Shown: positions 36,151 through 44,590 of the stretch, piece after piece
Layout: each line of letters opens with the position of its first letter
Position numbering within the stretch: position 1 is the stretch's first letter
From: Halochromatium sp.
GTDB taxonomy: Bacteria; Pseudomonadota; Gammaproteobacteria; Chromatiales; Chromatiaceae
Length of the DNA: 64,000 bases
Direction: 5' to 3'
Assembly: GCA_010912705.1 (NCBI GenBank)
Contig: POWB01000002.1
Location: forward strand, 174,995 to 238,994
Translations under genes and position numbers: made by a program
The notes under the pieces: generated by a model
Database searches by the model: none
What the model was told of the DNA's origin: nothing
The model's input: only the letters and a program-made list of their open reading frames with translations

Positions 36151-36513
36151 CTATACCTTATCGTTGGCAGCGTCTAGCCCAGTTGACTCTGATGCTGCCG
36201 GAGGCTCGCCATGAGTCCCGGGTTCAATGGCATTGGACAAGCGTTCTTGCAGAATCTGCAAGCGATCGCGCTGCTGGCTGATCTCGTCGCGCTCACGCAT
36301 GAGCTCGTAGACAAGGTTGAGTGCCGCCATCACGGCGATACGGTCGGCGCCAATGACGCGACCGTTCTGGCGGACTTCGCGCATGCGCTGATCGAGCAGC
36401 CGAGCTGAATCGATCAGGCCATGCTGCTCTTCACGTGCGCAGGCGATCCGATACTCTTTGTCGAGTATGCGGATCGCGACCGGCATTGCGCGGCCGTCGT
36501 CGGATGAACTCAT
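36151..36513 (-). CDS. zapA: cell division protein ZapA
   Basis: 120 aa. Matches ZapA: VAIRILDKEYRIACAREEQ, LLDQRMREVR, DRIAVMAALNLVYEL, then a coiled coil. It stabilises FtsZ protofilaments at mid-cell. GGAGG lies inside the preceding gene, whose stop shares one base with this start (TAATG), so translation is coupled. Confidence 0.95.
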   Translation of the reverse strand: MSSSDDGRAMPVAIRILDKEYRIACAREEQHGLIDSARLLDQRMREVRQNGRVIGADRIAVMAALNLVYELMRERDEISQQRDRLQILQERLSNAIEPGTHGEPPAASESTGLDAANDKV

Positions 36514-36722
36514 TACAATTGCTCCTCCATCGCCTTAAGACGTGCGACCATGGCCTCGAGTCGGCTGCGTGCGAGCTCGGTCTTTTCGATCAGCTCGGCA
36601 CGCTCTGTGACTAAGTGCTCCTGGCTGGCTCGCAAAGAGGTATTCTCCTCGCGCAGCTGTTCACACTTGCGGATCAGCGCGTCGACATGTTGCTCTAGTA
36701 GATTGATATCGAAGTCGGCCAT
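36513..36722 (-). CDS. ZapB-like coiled-coil protein (TIGR02449 type)
   Basis: 69 aa, one continuous coiled coil (LEQHVDALIRKCEQLREENT, LVTERAELIEKTELARSR). Small coiled-coil proteins of this type sit upstream of zapA in many gammaproteobacteria and are thought to act with ZapA at the divisome. One-base overlap with zapA. Confidence 0.85.
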   Translation of the reverse strand: MADFDINLLEQHVDALIRKCEQLREENTSLRASQEHLVTERAELIEKTELARSRLEAMVARLKAMEEQL

Positions 36723-37020
36723 GCCGAGCCCCAGCGGAAAAGCTTGTCAAGACTATAGAAGGCAGCCAAGGTTGGGTCAAACTGGCGTGTCGATAAGATA
36801 TAGGCTGCTGTCACCGCCTGTCGACCGATGTCAACCGATGTCGGTGCGGCTCTGGCATCATCAACCGCATCGGTTGCGCTTAACGTCTCGGCTGCGATGG
36901 CGGCGTTGCCATGCCAAATGTCGTCATGCCGAACCTCGTCGCGCCGTCGCTACAATGTCGGGCTGGCCTCAGGGTTGGTCTAACGCAATCGCCGCCCGCT
37001 TAGATGATCAGGATTTATTC

Positions 37021-37707
37021 ATGGCTGCTGCCAACGCCCCAGATTACGACCGACTGACCCGCTTATTGGCCGGAGTCGAGCTTGCACCCAGTCCGGCCGA
37101 GGCGCAGGGAATCCTTTGTGGTCTGTTGGCCCTGCATCTGCCTGATCCGCTTGAGCGCTGGCATGCTCAACTGTTGGCTGCTTCAGTTGAGCGCCATTGC
37201 GACGCCCATGATCATGGCCACAGCCATGCTGACGACCATGCCCATGCCCATGCCCATGCCCATGTCGAAGCCGAAGCCGAAGCCGAAGCCGAAGCCGAAG
37301 CCGAAGAGCGCCGCGCCGCCTTAGAGCAGCTCGCCGGTTGGACACAGTCAGCGATCGACCCACCTTCTGTCAGCTTTGATCTGTTCTTGCCGCCCGACGA
37401 CTGGCCCCTGCATCAGCGTGCCATTGCCGTCTTGGATTGGGTGCGCGGACTGCTGTTCGGTCTGGTGCTCGGCGGCTTGGAACCTGAGCTGTTGCTCGGG
37501 CAGGCGGGCGAGGTCTTCGATGATCTCGTCGAGCTGACACGCATGGACCTCGAAGCGGTTGCCGAAGAGGATGATGATGAGGATGAGCAGGCGCTGACTG
37601 AGATTGTTGAATTTCTCCGCGTGGCGGCGATGCTGATTCGTGAGGACCGGGCCAAGGCCTTGATCGAAGAACGCGACCGGCAAGCTGTCGAGACAGGGTT
37701 ACATTAG
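37021..37707 (+). CDS. ygfB: UPF0149/YgfB family protein with His-Ala and Glu-Ala repeats
   Basis: 228 aa from ATG 37021. The family core is present (YDRLTRLLAGVELAPSPAEA, GILCGLL; ALTEIVEFLRVAAMLIREDR), but residues about 58-100 are an inserted low-complexity stretch: HDHGHSHADDHAHAHAHAHV followed by seven Glu-Ala pairs. The DNA is (CATGCC)4 at 37237-37260 and (GAAGCC)6 at 37267-37302. The His run may bind metal. YgfB is encoded near pepP and ubiH in gammaproteobacteria, and here all three are in the same order. Confidence 0.92.
   Translation: MAAANAPDYDRLTRLLAGVELAPSPAEAQGILCGLLALHLPDPLERWHAQLLAASVERHCDAHDHGHSHADDHAHAHAHAHVEAEAEAEAEAEAEERRAALEQLAGWTQSAIDPPSVSFDLFLPPDDWPLHQRAIAVLDWVRGLLFGLVLGGLEPELLLGQAGEVFDDLVELTRMDLEAVAEEDDDEDEQALTEIVEFLRVAAMLIREDRAKALIEERDRQAVETGLH
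37237..37302 (+). repeat. two in-frame hexamer arrays inside ygfB
   Basis: CATGCC is repeated four times (His-Ala) and, after CATGTC, GAAGCC six times (Glu-Ala). Unit length 6 keeps the frame, so slippage changes protein length by two residues per unit and never breaks the gene. Confidence 0.95.
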
Positions 37708-37711
37708 ACTG

Positions 37712-39091
37712 ATGAATGATCCTCAACCACAGACATCCGTCGCTGGCCCAGCGCGGCCGCTATCCAATGCTGCTGAGCTGAAACAACGGCGGCGGGATTT
37801 GCTCAAGGCGCTCGGCGATGAGGCTGTGCTGCTGCTCCCGGCCGCGCCCGAGGTGATCCGCAATCGGGATGTGCACCATCCCTATCGGCAATCGAGCGAC
37901 CTGACCTGGCTGACCGGTTTTCCGGAACCCGAGGCGGTTGCCGTCCTCGCCCCCAAGCGCAAGGAGGGGGCCTTTGTGCTGTTCTGCCGACCCCGCGATC
38001 CCGAGCGCGAGGTCTGGGATGGCTATCGTTATGGGGTCGAGGGCGCGGTTGAGCAGTTTGGCGCCGATGAGGCCTTTCCGATCGCCGAGCTTGATCAGCG
38101 GCTACCTGACATCTTGGCCGATCGGCGCCGAGTAGTCTATCCGCTCGGGCTCGATGATGACTTCGATCGGCGCGTGATCGGTTGGCTGCGCGCGGTGCGA
38201 GCGCTGGCGCGCAAGGGCATCAGCGCGCCGAGCGAGCTAGTCAGCGCCGATCGCTACCTGCACGAGCGGCGGCTGATCAAGTCCAAGTCGGAGCTGAAGA
38301 TCATGCGGCGTGCCGCGGCGATCTCTGCAGCGGCGCATCAACGGCTGATGCAGCGCGCAGCGCCGGGCTGTACGGAGCAGCGTTTGGAGGCGACCTTTCT
38401 CGCCGCCTGCGCCGAGCAGGGCGCCCGCTTCCAGGCCTATCCGCCGATCGTCGGTAGTGGCGCCAATGCCTGCGTGCTGCACTATGTCGAGAATGCCGGG
38501 GTGCTTAGCGATGGCGATCTGGTGCTGGTCGATGCCGGCTGCGAGCTTGAGGGCTATGCCTCCGACATCACCCGAACCTTTCCGGCTAACGGCCGTTTCA
38601 GCGCCGCTCAGCGCCGGCTCTATGAGCTGGTCCTCAAGGCGCAGCGAGCAGCCATCGCCAAGGTCCGCGCCGGCAACCATTGGAACCAGCCCCACAAGGC
38701 CGCGCTCAAGGTGCTCACCCAGGGCCTGGTCGAGTTGGGACTGATTCAGGCCGAGGGCGCTGATCTGAAACAACTGATCAAGGATGAGCGACACAAGCCA
38801 TTCTACATGCACAAGACCGGACACTGGCTGGGAATGGACGTGCATGATGTCGGTCAATACAAGCAGGCTGGGCGTTGGCGTCGGTTTGAGCCGGGCATGG
38901 TGCTGACAGTCGAGCCGGGGCTGTATATTGCGCCGGATGCCGAGGCGCCGGCCGAGTATCGTGGTATCGGCATCCGCATCGAAGATGATGTGCTGGTCAC
39001 CGATGGCGAGCCTGAGGTGCTGTCGGCCGCTGTGCCGAAGGATCCGGATGAGATCGAGGTCTTGATGGCAGCGGCGTCTCGCACTGTCTGA
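37712..39091 (+). CDS. pepP: Xaa-Pro aminopeptidase P
   Basis: 459 aa. N-terminal creatinase-like domain (NRDVHHPYRQSSDLTWLTGF) and a pita-bread catalytic domain with the two-metal ligands in VDAGCELEGYASDITRTF, the HKTGHWLGMDVHDV histidine, VEPGLYI, and IGIRIEDDVLV. It removes N-terminal residues before proline. Starts 5 bp after ygfB, so co-transcribed. Confidence 0.95.
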   Translation: MNDPQPQTSVAGPARPLSNAAELKQRRRDLLKALGDEAVLLLPAAPEVIRNRDVHHPYRQSSDLTWLTGFPEPEAVAVLAPKRKEGAFVLFCRPRDPEREVWDGYRYGVEGAVEQFGADEAFPIAELDQRLPDILADRRRVVYPLGLDDDFDRRVIGWLRAVRALARKGISAPSELVSADRYLHERRLIKSKSELKIMRRAAAISAAAHQRLMQRAAPGCTEQRLEATFLAACAEQGARFQAYPPIVGSGANACVLHYVENAGVLSDGDLVLVDAGCELEGYASDITRTFPANGRFSAAQRRLYELVLKAQRAAIAKVRAGNHWNQPHKAALKVLTQGLVELGLIQAEGADLKQLIKDERHKPFYMHKTGHWLGMDVHDVGQYKQAGRWRRFEPGMVLTVEPGLYIAPDAEAPAEYRGIGIRIEDDVLVTDGEPEVLSAAVPKDPDEIEVLMAAASRTV

Positions 39092-39120
39092 GCCGATTGC
39101 CTTCGCGGTGCGTCGCCGAG

Positions 39121-39148
39121 ACCCTAGCCAGCTTGAATGAGCTAGGGT
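39121..39148 (+). terminator. stem-loop after pepP
   Basis: ACCCTAGC (39121-39128) pairs perfectly with GCTAGGGT (39141-39148) across 12 nt; a T-containing tail (TTGGATTGTTTAGTC) follows. It probably ends the ygfB-pepP transcript before ubiH. Confidence 0.55.
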
Positions 39149-39285
39149 GCTTGGATTGTTTAGTCTAGGGCTGAATCAGTTTTAGCTGGTTTTGCAGAAC
39201 GCCTTGCCAGGGCTAGCTACGCGTCTTCACGCTGAGCTGGGGCCGAGGCCTTTTCGGATGCCAACTGGAGATCTGAGAGTTTTCT

Positions 39286-40545
39286 ATGCACGACTATGAT
39301 CTAGTCATCATCGGCGGCGGCCTGGTTGGCGCCAGCCTTGCGGTGGCGCTTGCCGAGACCGGGCTGCGGATCGCTGTGGTGGAGGCGACGGCGGCCAATG
39401 CGCCAGCGCACCCAAGCTATGACGAGCGCGTCATCGCCCTCTCGCTTGGCAGCGCGCGCATCTTCCAGGGCATGGGCCTCTGGCCTGAGATCGAGCCTGA
39501 TGCCGCACCGATTCAGCATGTCCATGTTTCTGATCGCGGCCACTTCGGCTTTGCCCATCTGGATGCGGAGGACGAGGGCGTGCCAGCGCTCGGCTATGTG
39601 GCTTCGGCGCGCGCCATGGGGGCTGCGCTCAATGCGCGCCTGGAGGCCTCGCCTCGGATCAGTCTGCTGCGTCCGGCACGTCTCCAAGGGCTGCAGATCA
39701 GCAAAGCGCGAGTCAGCCTCGAGGTGGCGGTGGCAGGGCAGTCACAGCTGCTTACGGCGGCGCTGCTGGTGGCGGCTGATGGCGGCGAGTCCTCAGTGCG
39801 CAAGCGGCTCAAGCTCCAGGTGCGCGACCGCGCCTACGGTTACGACGCCATCATTGCGACGGTGACGCCAGAGCGGATTCCCGTCATTACCCGCCCCGGC
39901 ACGGCGTTCGAGCGCTTTACCGACACTGGTCCGCTGGCCCTGCTGCCGATGACCGAAGGCCGCTATGGCGTCGTCTGGACGGCACAGCAGGCTGAGACCG
40001 CGGGCATCCTCGGGCTTTCGGACGAGGCCTTCATCGAGGCACTGCAGGCTCGCTTTGGCGCTCGGCTCGGCGAGCTGACGCGGCCTAGCCGGCGTATCGC
40101 CTATCCGCTGCGGCTGATGCTGGCCAATCAGCTCACGCGCGAGCGGGTTCTGCTGATTGGTAATGCTGCACACACCCTGCATCCGGTCGCCGGTCAAGGC
40201 TTTAATCTCGGTCTGCGCGATGTCGCGGAGCTGGCTGATCTGTTGGTTGATGCGCAGCGCACGGCCAAGGATGTCGGCGGTCCTGCGGTCTTGGGACCCT
40301 ATTGCCGCCGTCGTGCGCCCGAGCATGCATTGATCGCTGGGCTGACGGATGGTCTTGCGCGGCTCTTCGTCAACCCCTTTGGGCCGGTGCGAGCAGCGCG
40401 TAATCTGGGCCTGCTGGGGCTGGATCTGCTGCCACCGGCGCGGCATCACCTGGCGCGTCGGTTCATGGGCGCGATGGGGCGTCAGCCTAGGCTTGCGCGT
40501 GGGTTGCCGGCTGAGAGTGCTTTGCCGCCGGTGAGTAGTGAGTAG
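39286..40545 (+). CDS. ubiH: 2-octaprenyl-6-methoxyphenol hydroxylase UbiH
   Basis: 419 aa flavoprotein monooxygenase. FAD site DLVIIGGGLVGASLAVALAE, the DG region VAADGGESSVRK, and the GNAAHTLHPVAGQGFNLGLR motif of the ubiquinone hydroxylase family. It hydroxylates the ubiquinone ring with O2. The C-terminal codons (VSSE) and the stop codon are formed by a heptamer repeat that continues downstream. Confidence 0.93.
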   Translation: MHDYDLVIIGGGLVGASLAVALAETGLRIAVVEATAANAPAHPSYDERVIALSLGSARIFQGMGLWPEIEPDAAPIQHVHVSDRGHFGFAHLDAEDEGVPALGYVASARAMGAALNARLEASPRISLLRPARLQGLQISKARVSLEVAVAGQSQLLTAALLVAADGGESSVRKRLKLQVRDRAYGYDAIIATVTPERIPVITRPGTAFERFTDTGPLALLPMTEGRYGVVWTAQQAETAGILGLSDEAFIEALQARFGARLGELTRPSRRIAYPLRLMLANQLTRERVLLIGNAAHTLHPVAGQGFNLGLRDVAELADLLVDAQRTAKDVGGPAVLGPYCRRRAPEHALIAGLTDGLARLFVNPFGPVRAARNLGLLGLDLLPPARHHLARRFMGAMGRQPRLARGLPAESALPPVSSE

Positions 40546-40586
40546 TGAGTAGTGAGTGGTGAGTGGTGAGTGGTGAGTGGTGAGTG
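40531..40586. repeat. eight tandem GTGAGTA/G heptamers overlapping the ubiH stop
   Basis: Three copies of GTGAGTA (40531-40551) then five of GTGAGTG (40552-40586). The first two copies encode the last residues and TAG stop of ubiH; because the unit contains TAG in one frame and TGA in another, any copy-number change would still terminate the gene. Confidence 0.95.
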
Positions 40587-40664
40587 GGGGTGACTTGTTG
40601 TCGATGGTTTTTGGGCTCCGTTTTCTTTTTGGCCTGATCTAGGGGCCCGTGGAGGATCTGACTG

Positions 40665-41927
40665 ATGCTAGAAGCAGATGATCATGCGCTAGGCCATGTC
40701 GATGTTGCCATTGTTGGTGGTGGTATGGTCGGTGCTGCCTTGGGTTGTGCTTGTGCTGAGCGTGGTTTGCGGGTTGCTGTGATGGATGGCCAGCCGCCGC
40801 AGCGCGTTTGGCCGGCTGGCCAGGTTGATCTGCGTGTTTCGGCGCTGAGTCGTGCGAGTCAGCGGCTGTTGGAGCGCCTGGGTGTCTGGCCGCGGATGGT
40901 TGCGCTTGGGGTGAGTCCCTACCGGGAGATGCAGGTCTGGGATGCGGTTGGCCATGCCGAGATCCATTTCGACTCGGCCGAGCTTGGTGAGCCAGACCTG
41001 GGCCATATCGTCGAGAATCGGGTCACGCGGCTTGCGCTTTGGGAGCGGCTTGAGGCGTTTGCTGCAGCCGATCCTGAACGGGTCCAACTGCTCTCGCCGG
41101 CGGCCCCGGCCCTGCTCGAGATCAACGGCGAGCAGGGCCGGGAGCTGATCCAGTTGCAGCTGGCCGATCAGCGTCGTCTCTCGGCCGAGCTGGTGGTTGG
41201 CGCCGATGGCCGGGCCTCCTTCGTGCGCGAGGCGTTGGGCATCGGCTTGGAGACCGCCGATTATGCCCAGCGCGCCATCGTCGCCAACGTCGAGGTCGCG
41301 CACTGGCACCGCGAGACCGCTTGGCAGCGCTTTCTGCCGACGGGACCGCTGGCCTTCCTGCCCCTTGCCGATGGCCGCTGCTCGATCGTCTGGTCGGCCG
41401 ATGAGGCGCGCGCCGAGCAGTTGTTGGCGCTCGACGATGCCGGCTTTAGCGCCGAGCTCGAGGTGGCCTTCGACAAGCGCCTCGGTCCGATCCTGAGCAC
41501 CGGCCCGCGTGCTGCCTTCCCGCTCAGTCGCCAGCATGCACTTGAGTATGTGCGTCCGCACGCGGCGCTGATCGGCGATGCGGCGCATGGCATTCATCCC
41601 TTGGCCGGGCAGGGGGTGAACCTCGGCTTCCTTGATGTTGCTGAGCTGATCGACGCCATCGACCATGCTCGCGCCAAGGGGCGCTCGCTGGGTAGCCTGC
41701 ATAGCCTGCGTCGCTACGAGCGTGCGCGTCGTGGTGAGAATGCGGCCATGCTGATGGCGATGGATCTGTTCAAACGCATCTTCGGCAACCGTAATCCGGC
41801 GCTCGTTGGCGCGCGCAATCTCGGGCTCTTCGCGGCTGAGCATCTGCCTGGGATCAAGACCTTGTTCATCCGTCAGGCGCTTGGGCTTGGTGACGAGCTG
41901 CCGACGCTGGCTTCTCATTCCCGATGA
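40665..41927 (+). CDS. ubiI: UbiI/UbiF-type ubiquinone hydroxylase
   Basis: 420 aa, a paralogue of UbiH. FAD site VAIVGGGMVGAALGCACAE, LVVGADGRASFVRE, and GDAAHGIHPLAGQGVNLGFL. It lies 119 bp after ubiH. The C5-hydroxylase UbiI and the C6-type enzyme cannot be told apart with certainty here; UbiI is inferred from gene order. Together with UbiH it supports aerobic ubiquinone synthesis. Confidence 0.88.
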   Translation: MLEADDHALGHVDVAIVGGGMVGAALGCACAERGLRVAVMDGQPPQRVWPAGQVDLRVSALSRASQRLLERLGVWPRMVALGVSPYREMQVWDAVGHAEIHFDSAELGEPDLGHIVENRVTRLALWERLEAFAAADPERVQLLSPAAPALLEINGEQGRELIQLQLADQRRLSAELVVGADGRASFVREALGIGLETADYAQRAIVANVEVAHWHRETAWQRFLPTGPLAFLPLADGRCSIVWSADEARAEQLLALDDAGFSAELEVAFDKRLGPILSTGPRAAFPLSRQHALEYVRPHAALIGDAAHGIHPLAGQGVNLGFLDVAELIDAIDHARAKGRSLGSLHSLRRYERARRGENAAMLMAMDLFKRIFGNRNPALVGARNLGLFAAEHLPGIKTLFIRQALGLGDELPTLASHSR

Positions 41928-42041
41928 TTGCCCTACAGTGGTGCTCAAATCAATTTGGCTCGGCGCGAGACGGTCGCACTGTAGCCCTGTAGCCCCCGTA
42001 TTGATGTTCTGCGTTGACCTTGTGCAAGCCATTGGGGACCG

Positions 42042-42545
42042 ATGATAGAAGCAATCCGCCTGCAAACGATCGATGATCTTATCCAAGCCTGGGCAGAGGA
42101 CGAGCGCCTCGAGCTGATCGATGGTGATATCGTTCAGCGCCCGATGGCGCGGTTCGAGCATGGCTTGGCCCAGTCTGGCCTCATCGAGGAAATCGCTCCG
42201 CTGAAGCGGCAGGCAGGCCCTCGCGGCTGGTGGGTCGTGTCCGAAGTCAGCCTGCGCTACAACGAGCATCAATGCCCAAGTCATGATCTCGCGGGGTGGC
42301 GTCGGGAGCGTCTGCCGTCGCGACCGCGCGGGGTGATGACCCCGCTGGTACTCCGCTCAAGCCCTCCCAGGCGAGGTGCTACGCCACAGCAGGCGCTCGA
42401 AGCCGAGTGCGACCACGGCATGGGTGTGCAGCTGCAGGCGCTCGCCATAGGCTTGCTCCAGGCCCTGACGGTGCCGGGCCAGCTGGGCCTCGGCCTCATC
42501 CAAGCAGGCAGCGACCTGGGGCAGGGCGCTGAGTGTCTCGCGTGA
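42042..42545 (+). pseudogene. Uma2-family endonuclease remnant, truncated
   Basis: The first 95 or so codons match the Uma2 restriction-endonuclease-like family (LELIDGDIVQRPMARFEHG, VVSEVSLRYNEHQCPSHDLAGWRRERLP). After about 42340 homology stops; the remaining frame is antisense to the 3-prime end of the neighbouring gene. The half with most of the nuclease core is gone, so it is broken, apparently by the same event that placed the AAA-family gene here. Confidence 0.75.
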
Positions 42546-44141
42546 CGACGCGCGCAGCGTCTGCGCCGTCTGTCCAAGCGCCTGAAGGCTCAGGTATTTA
42601 AACTCAAACAGCTGGTCGAGCAAGGCGAAGCGGCGCATCTCCTCGCGCACGATCAAGGAGAGATCGGCATGGCCGCGCGCGATGGCGGTCTCCGAGTCCA
42701 TCACATAGAAGATGTCGGCAAAGAGCGCGACCAGAAACACCGTCTTGAGGGTCAGCTCATTAGACCAGCGATAGTCGCGGTTATCGAAGACACGCAGATG
42801 GTTGGCCTCCAGCACCTCGACCAAGGGGGCAAGCTCGCCGCTGCTGTAGAGGCGTTCGGCCGCAGCGCGCAGATCCTCGCGCTCGGGGTAAGTGGGGAAC
42901 AGCTGATCCCGAAACTTCTCGACATAGAGTTTCCGAATGACCAGGTTGGGAATACCCAGCACCAAACGCCCCATGGCATCCTGATCCTTGAGCGTCAGCG
43001 CGCCGAGAAAGTACAGCAGCGAGCCCAGATAGGGCGCGTCCTTGGGCGCACGACGCAGATCCTCGACGCCAAAGCGATGCGCTAGGCTGGCGATCACCGG
43101 CGGATGCTCGGGATCGAGCGCGGCACCGATCAGTTCTGCGCCATGCGGCTGGCGGGCGACAAAATCGATGCGGTTGCGGTCCATCGCCAGGTTGCTGTCG
43201 AGCATTTCGCGCGGGGGCTGCCCGGTATTGGCCAGATGTTTGAAAAAATACAGCGCCAGGGTGGGATTGTAGAGGCCAGGGCCGGGCTCGTAGCCGAAGC
43301 GGTAGCCGTTGTACCAGGTGCGCAGGGTCTCGAGCATGCGGGCTGACCAGGCTTGGTCGCGCCGTTGCTCGGCGGCCAGTTGATCCAGCACGGCCGCGAT
43401 TTCAGCTTCGGTGAAGCCGCACAGGTCGATAAAGCGGCTGTCCAGGCTGATGTCTTCGGAGACGTTGTAACCGCTGGAGATGTCGGCCAGCACCACCGGC
43501 GAGACACCGGTAATGAACACCCGGTCGATGCCTTGGCCGGAGGCCAGCGATTTGACCGCCTTAAAGAGGGTTTTCAGCAGACCTTCCCCGGAGACCAAGG
43601 CATCGTAGTCCGTGCGGCGCCCATGCATCAGCTCATTGGCGAAGTTGTCGTACTCGTCGATCAGCAGGTAGAGATCATGGCCCTGGGCACGGGCGGCGCT
43701 GATCGCAGCGCGCAAGGCAACCAGGCCATCGCTGGGGTGATAGCGAAGCTCGCTGCCAAGCCGATCGGCATAGCGAACCCCAAAATCAGCGACCTGGGCA
43801 TTGAGATGATTGTGCAGCGCCTGGCGAATCTCGGCCAGACTGCCGCTGGCATCCACCATGGAGAAGTCCCAGCGCAGCACGAAGTAGTGATTGCGCCGCG
43901 CGGTGGGATCTTGGCCGATGGCGACTGATCCAAACAGGGCGTCGAATTCGGCAACACGCGCGAGATCGTAGTAGTTCTCCAGCGTGGTGAGCCAGGCGGT
44001 CTTGCCAAAGCGACGCGGGCGCAGGAACAGCAGCTGCTTGCCGGCCTCCTCCAGAACCCGGATGCGATCAGTGCGATCCGCGTAGTAGTAGCCTTCGCAG
44101 CGAATGGCGTGGAAATCAGCGGTGCCGTAAGGGAATTTCAT
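42357..44141 (-). CDS. AAA-ATPase-like / PD-(D/E)XK nuclease family protein
   Basis: 594 aa. N-terminal AAA-ATPase-like domain beginning KFPYGTADFHAIRCEGYYYADRT-type sequence, with the P-loop FLRPRRFGKT and LLIDEYDN as Walker B. C-terminal PD-(D/E)XK-like region: ADLSLIVREEMRRFALLDQLFEFKYLSLQALGQ, ending HAVVALGFERLLWR. These abundant, lineage-spread genes are of unknown function, perhaps selfish or defence related. It abuts a truncated Uma2 gene. Intact. Confidence 0.85.
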   Translation of the reverse strand: MKFPYGTADFHAIRCEGYYYADRTDRIRVLEEAGKQLLFLRPRRFGKTAWLTTLENYYDLARVAEFDALFGSVAIGQDPTARRNHYFVLRWDFSMVDASGSLAEIRQALHNHLNAQVADFGVRYADRLGSELRYHPSDGLVALRAAISAARAQGHDLYLLIDEYDNFANELMHGRRTDYDALVSGEGLLKTLFKAVKSLASGQGIDRVFITGVSPVVLADISSGYNVSEDISLDSRFIDLCGFTEAEIAAVLDQLAAEQRRDQAWSARMLETLRTWYNGYRFGYEPGPGLYNPTLALYFFKHLANTGQPPREMLDSNLAMDRNRIDFVARQPHGAELIGAALDPEHPPVIASLAHRFGVEDLRRAPKDAPYLGSLLYFLGALTLKDQDAMGRLVLGIPNLVIRKLYVEKFRDQLFPTYPEREDLRAAAERLYSSGELAPLVEVLEANHLRVFDNRDYRWSNELTLKTVFLVALFADIFYVMDSETAIARGHADLSLIVREEMRRFALLDQLFEFKYLSLQALGQTAQTLRASSRETLSALPQVAACLDEAEAQLARHRQGLEQAYGERLQLHTHAVVALGFERLLWRSTSPGRA

Positions 44142-44590
44142 GGCGTATGACTGAGCAGCGAGGTCTACCGATAGTATAGAGGGGCCGGTGCTCAGAGAGT
44201 GGAGCCCGCCCGGCGTAACCCCTAATCGCTGCAGCCTACGCCATCCTGGGGGCGAGAAAGGTGTCGCTGCTTGGTGTAGATCAATCGATTCTCGCTGCGG
44301 TGGGCGCGCGCATTCTGTACCCTTAGGCGCATCTTGAGGCTGATCCCTTGGTACTGCGATGCCCGGCGCTGTCGTTTCTGCTCCCCGCTCTGCCCTGCTG
44401 GTGGGGTGCTGGGTCTCTGCAGAGGGTTGCGACCTTCTCGCGGCTGGGCTGCAATCCTGGGATTCATGCTTGCTTTTTTAAGAATCTGGCTGTGCCAGTG
44501 CTGCGTCCGTATGCTGTCGATAGAGGCCTGCGCGCGCTTGTTTGTTGCTTTGAGAACGCACTGATCATACTGAGCTTTGAGAGGACTCCT
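44142..44590. other. non-coding region upstream of PPi-phosphofructokinase
   Basis: 449 bp. Open frames run through it to the PFK start but lack ribosome sites and family support. It contains a T-run (GCTTTTTTAAG near 44472) and no RNA gene that I can recognise. It should hold the PFK promoter and the upstream end of the accessory insert. Confidence 0.45.

Noticed and set aside
36550..37020. Upstream extension of ygfB by 157 codons across the divergent zapB-like gene
   Set aside because: The family N-terminus starts at ATG 37021; upstream codons are antisense to the coiled-coil gene or non-coding.
40689..42284. 531-codon minus-strand open frame opposite ubiI
   Set aside because: Antisense of a clear flavoprotein; no start signal, low-complexity composition.
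42357..44141. Transposase
   Set aside because: The P-loop and LLIDEYDN motifs and PD-(D/E)XK-like end fit the AAA-ATPase-like family, not a DDE transposase; no terminal inverted repeats were found.
44348..44590. 81-codon N-terminal extension of PPi-PFK
   Set aside because: The family starts at MTAKNAFYAQSGG with a good ribosome site at 44591; the extension is not protein-like.
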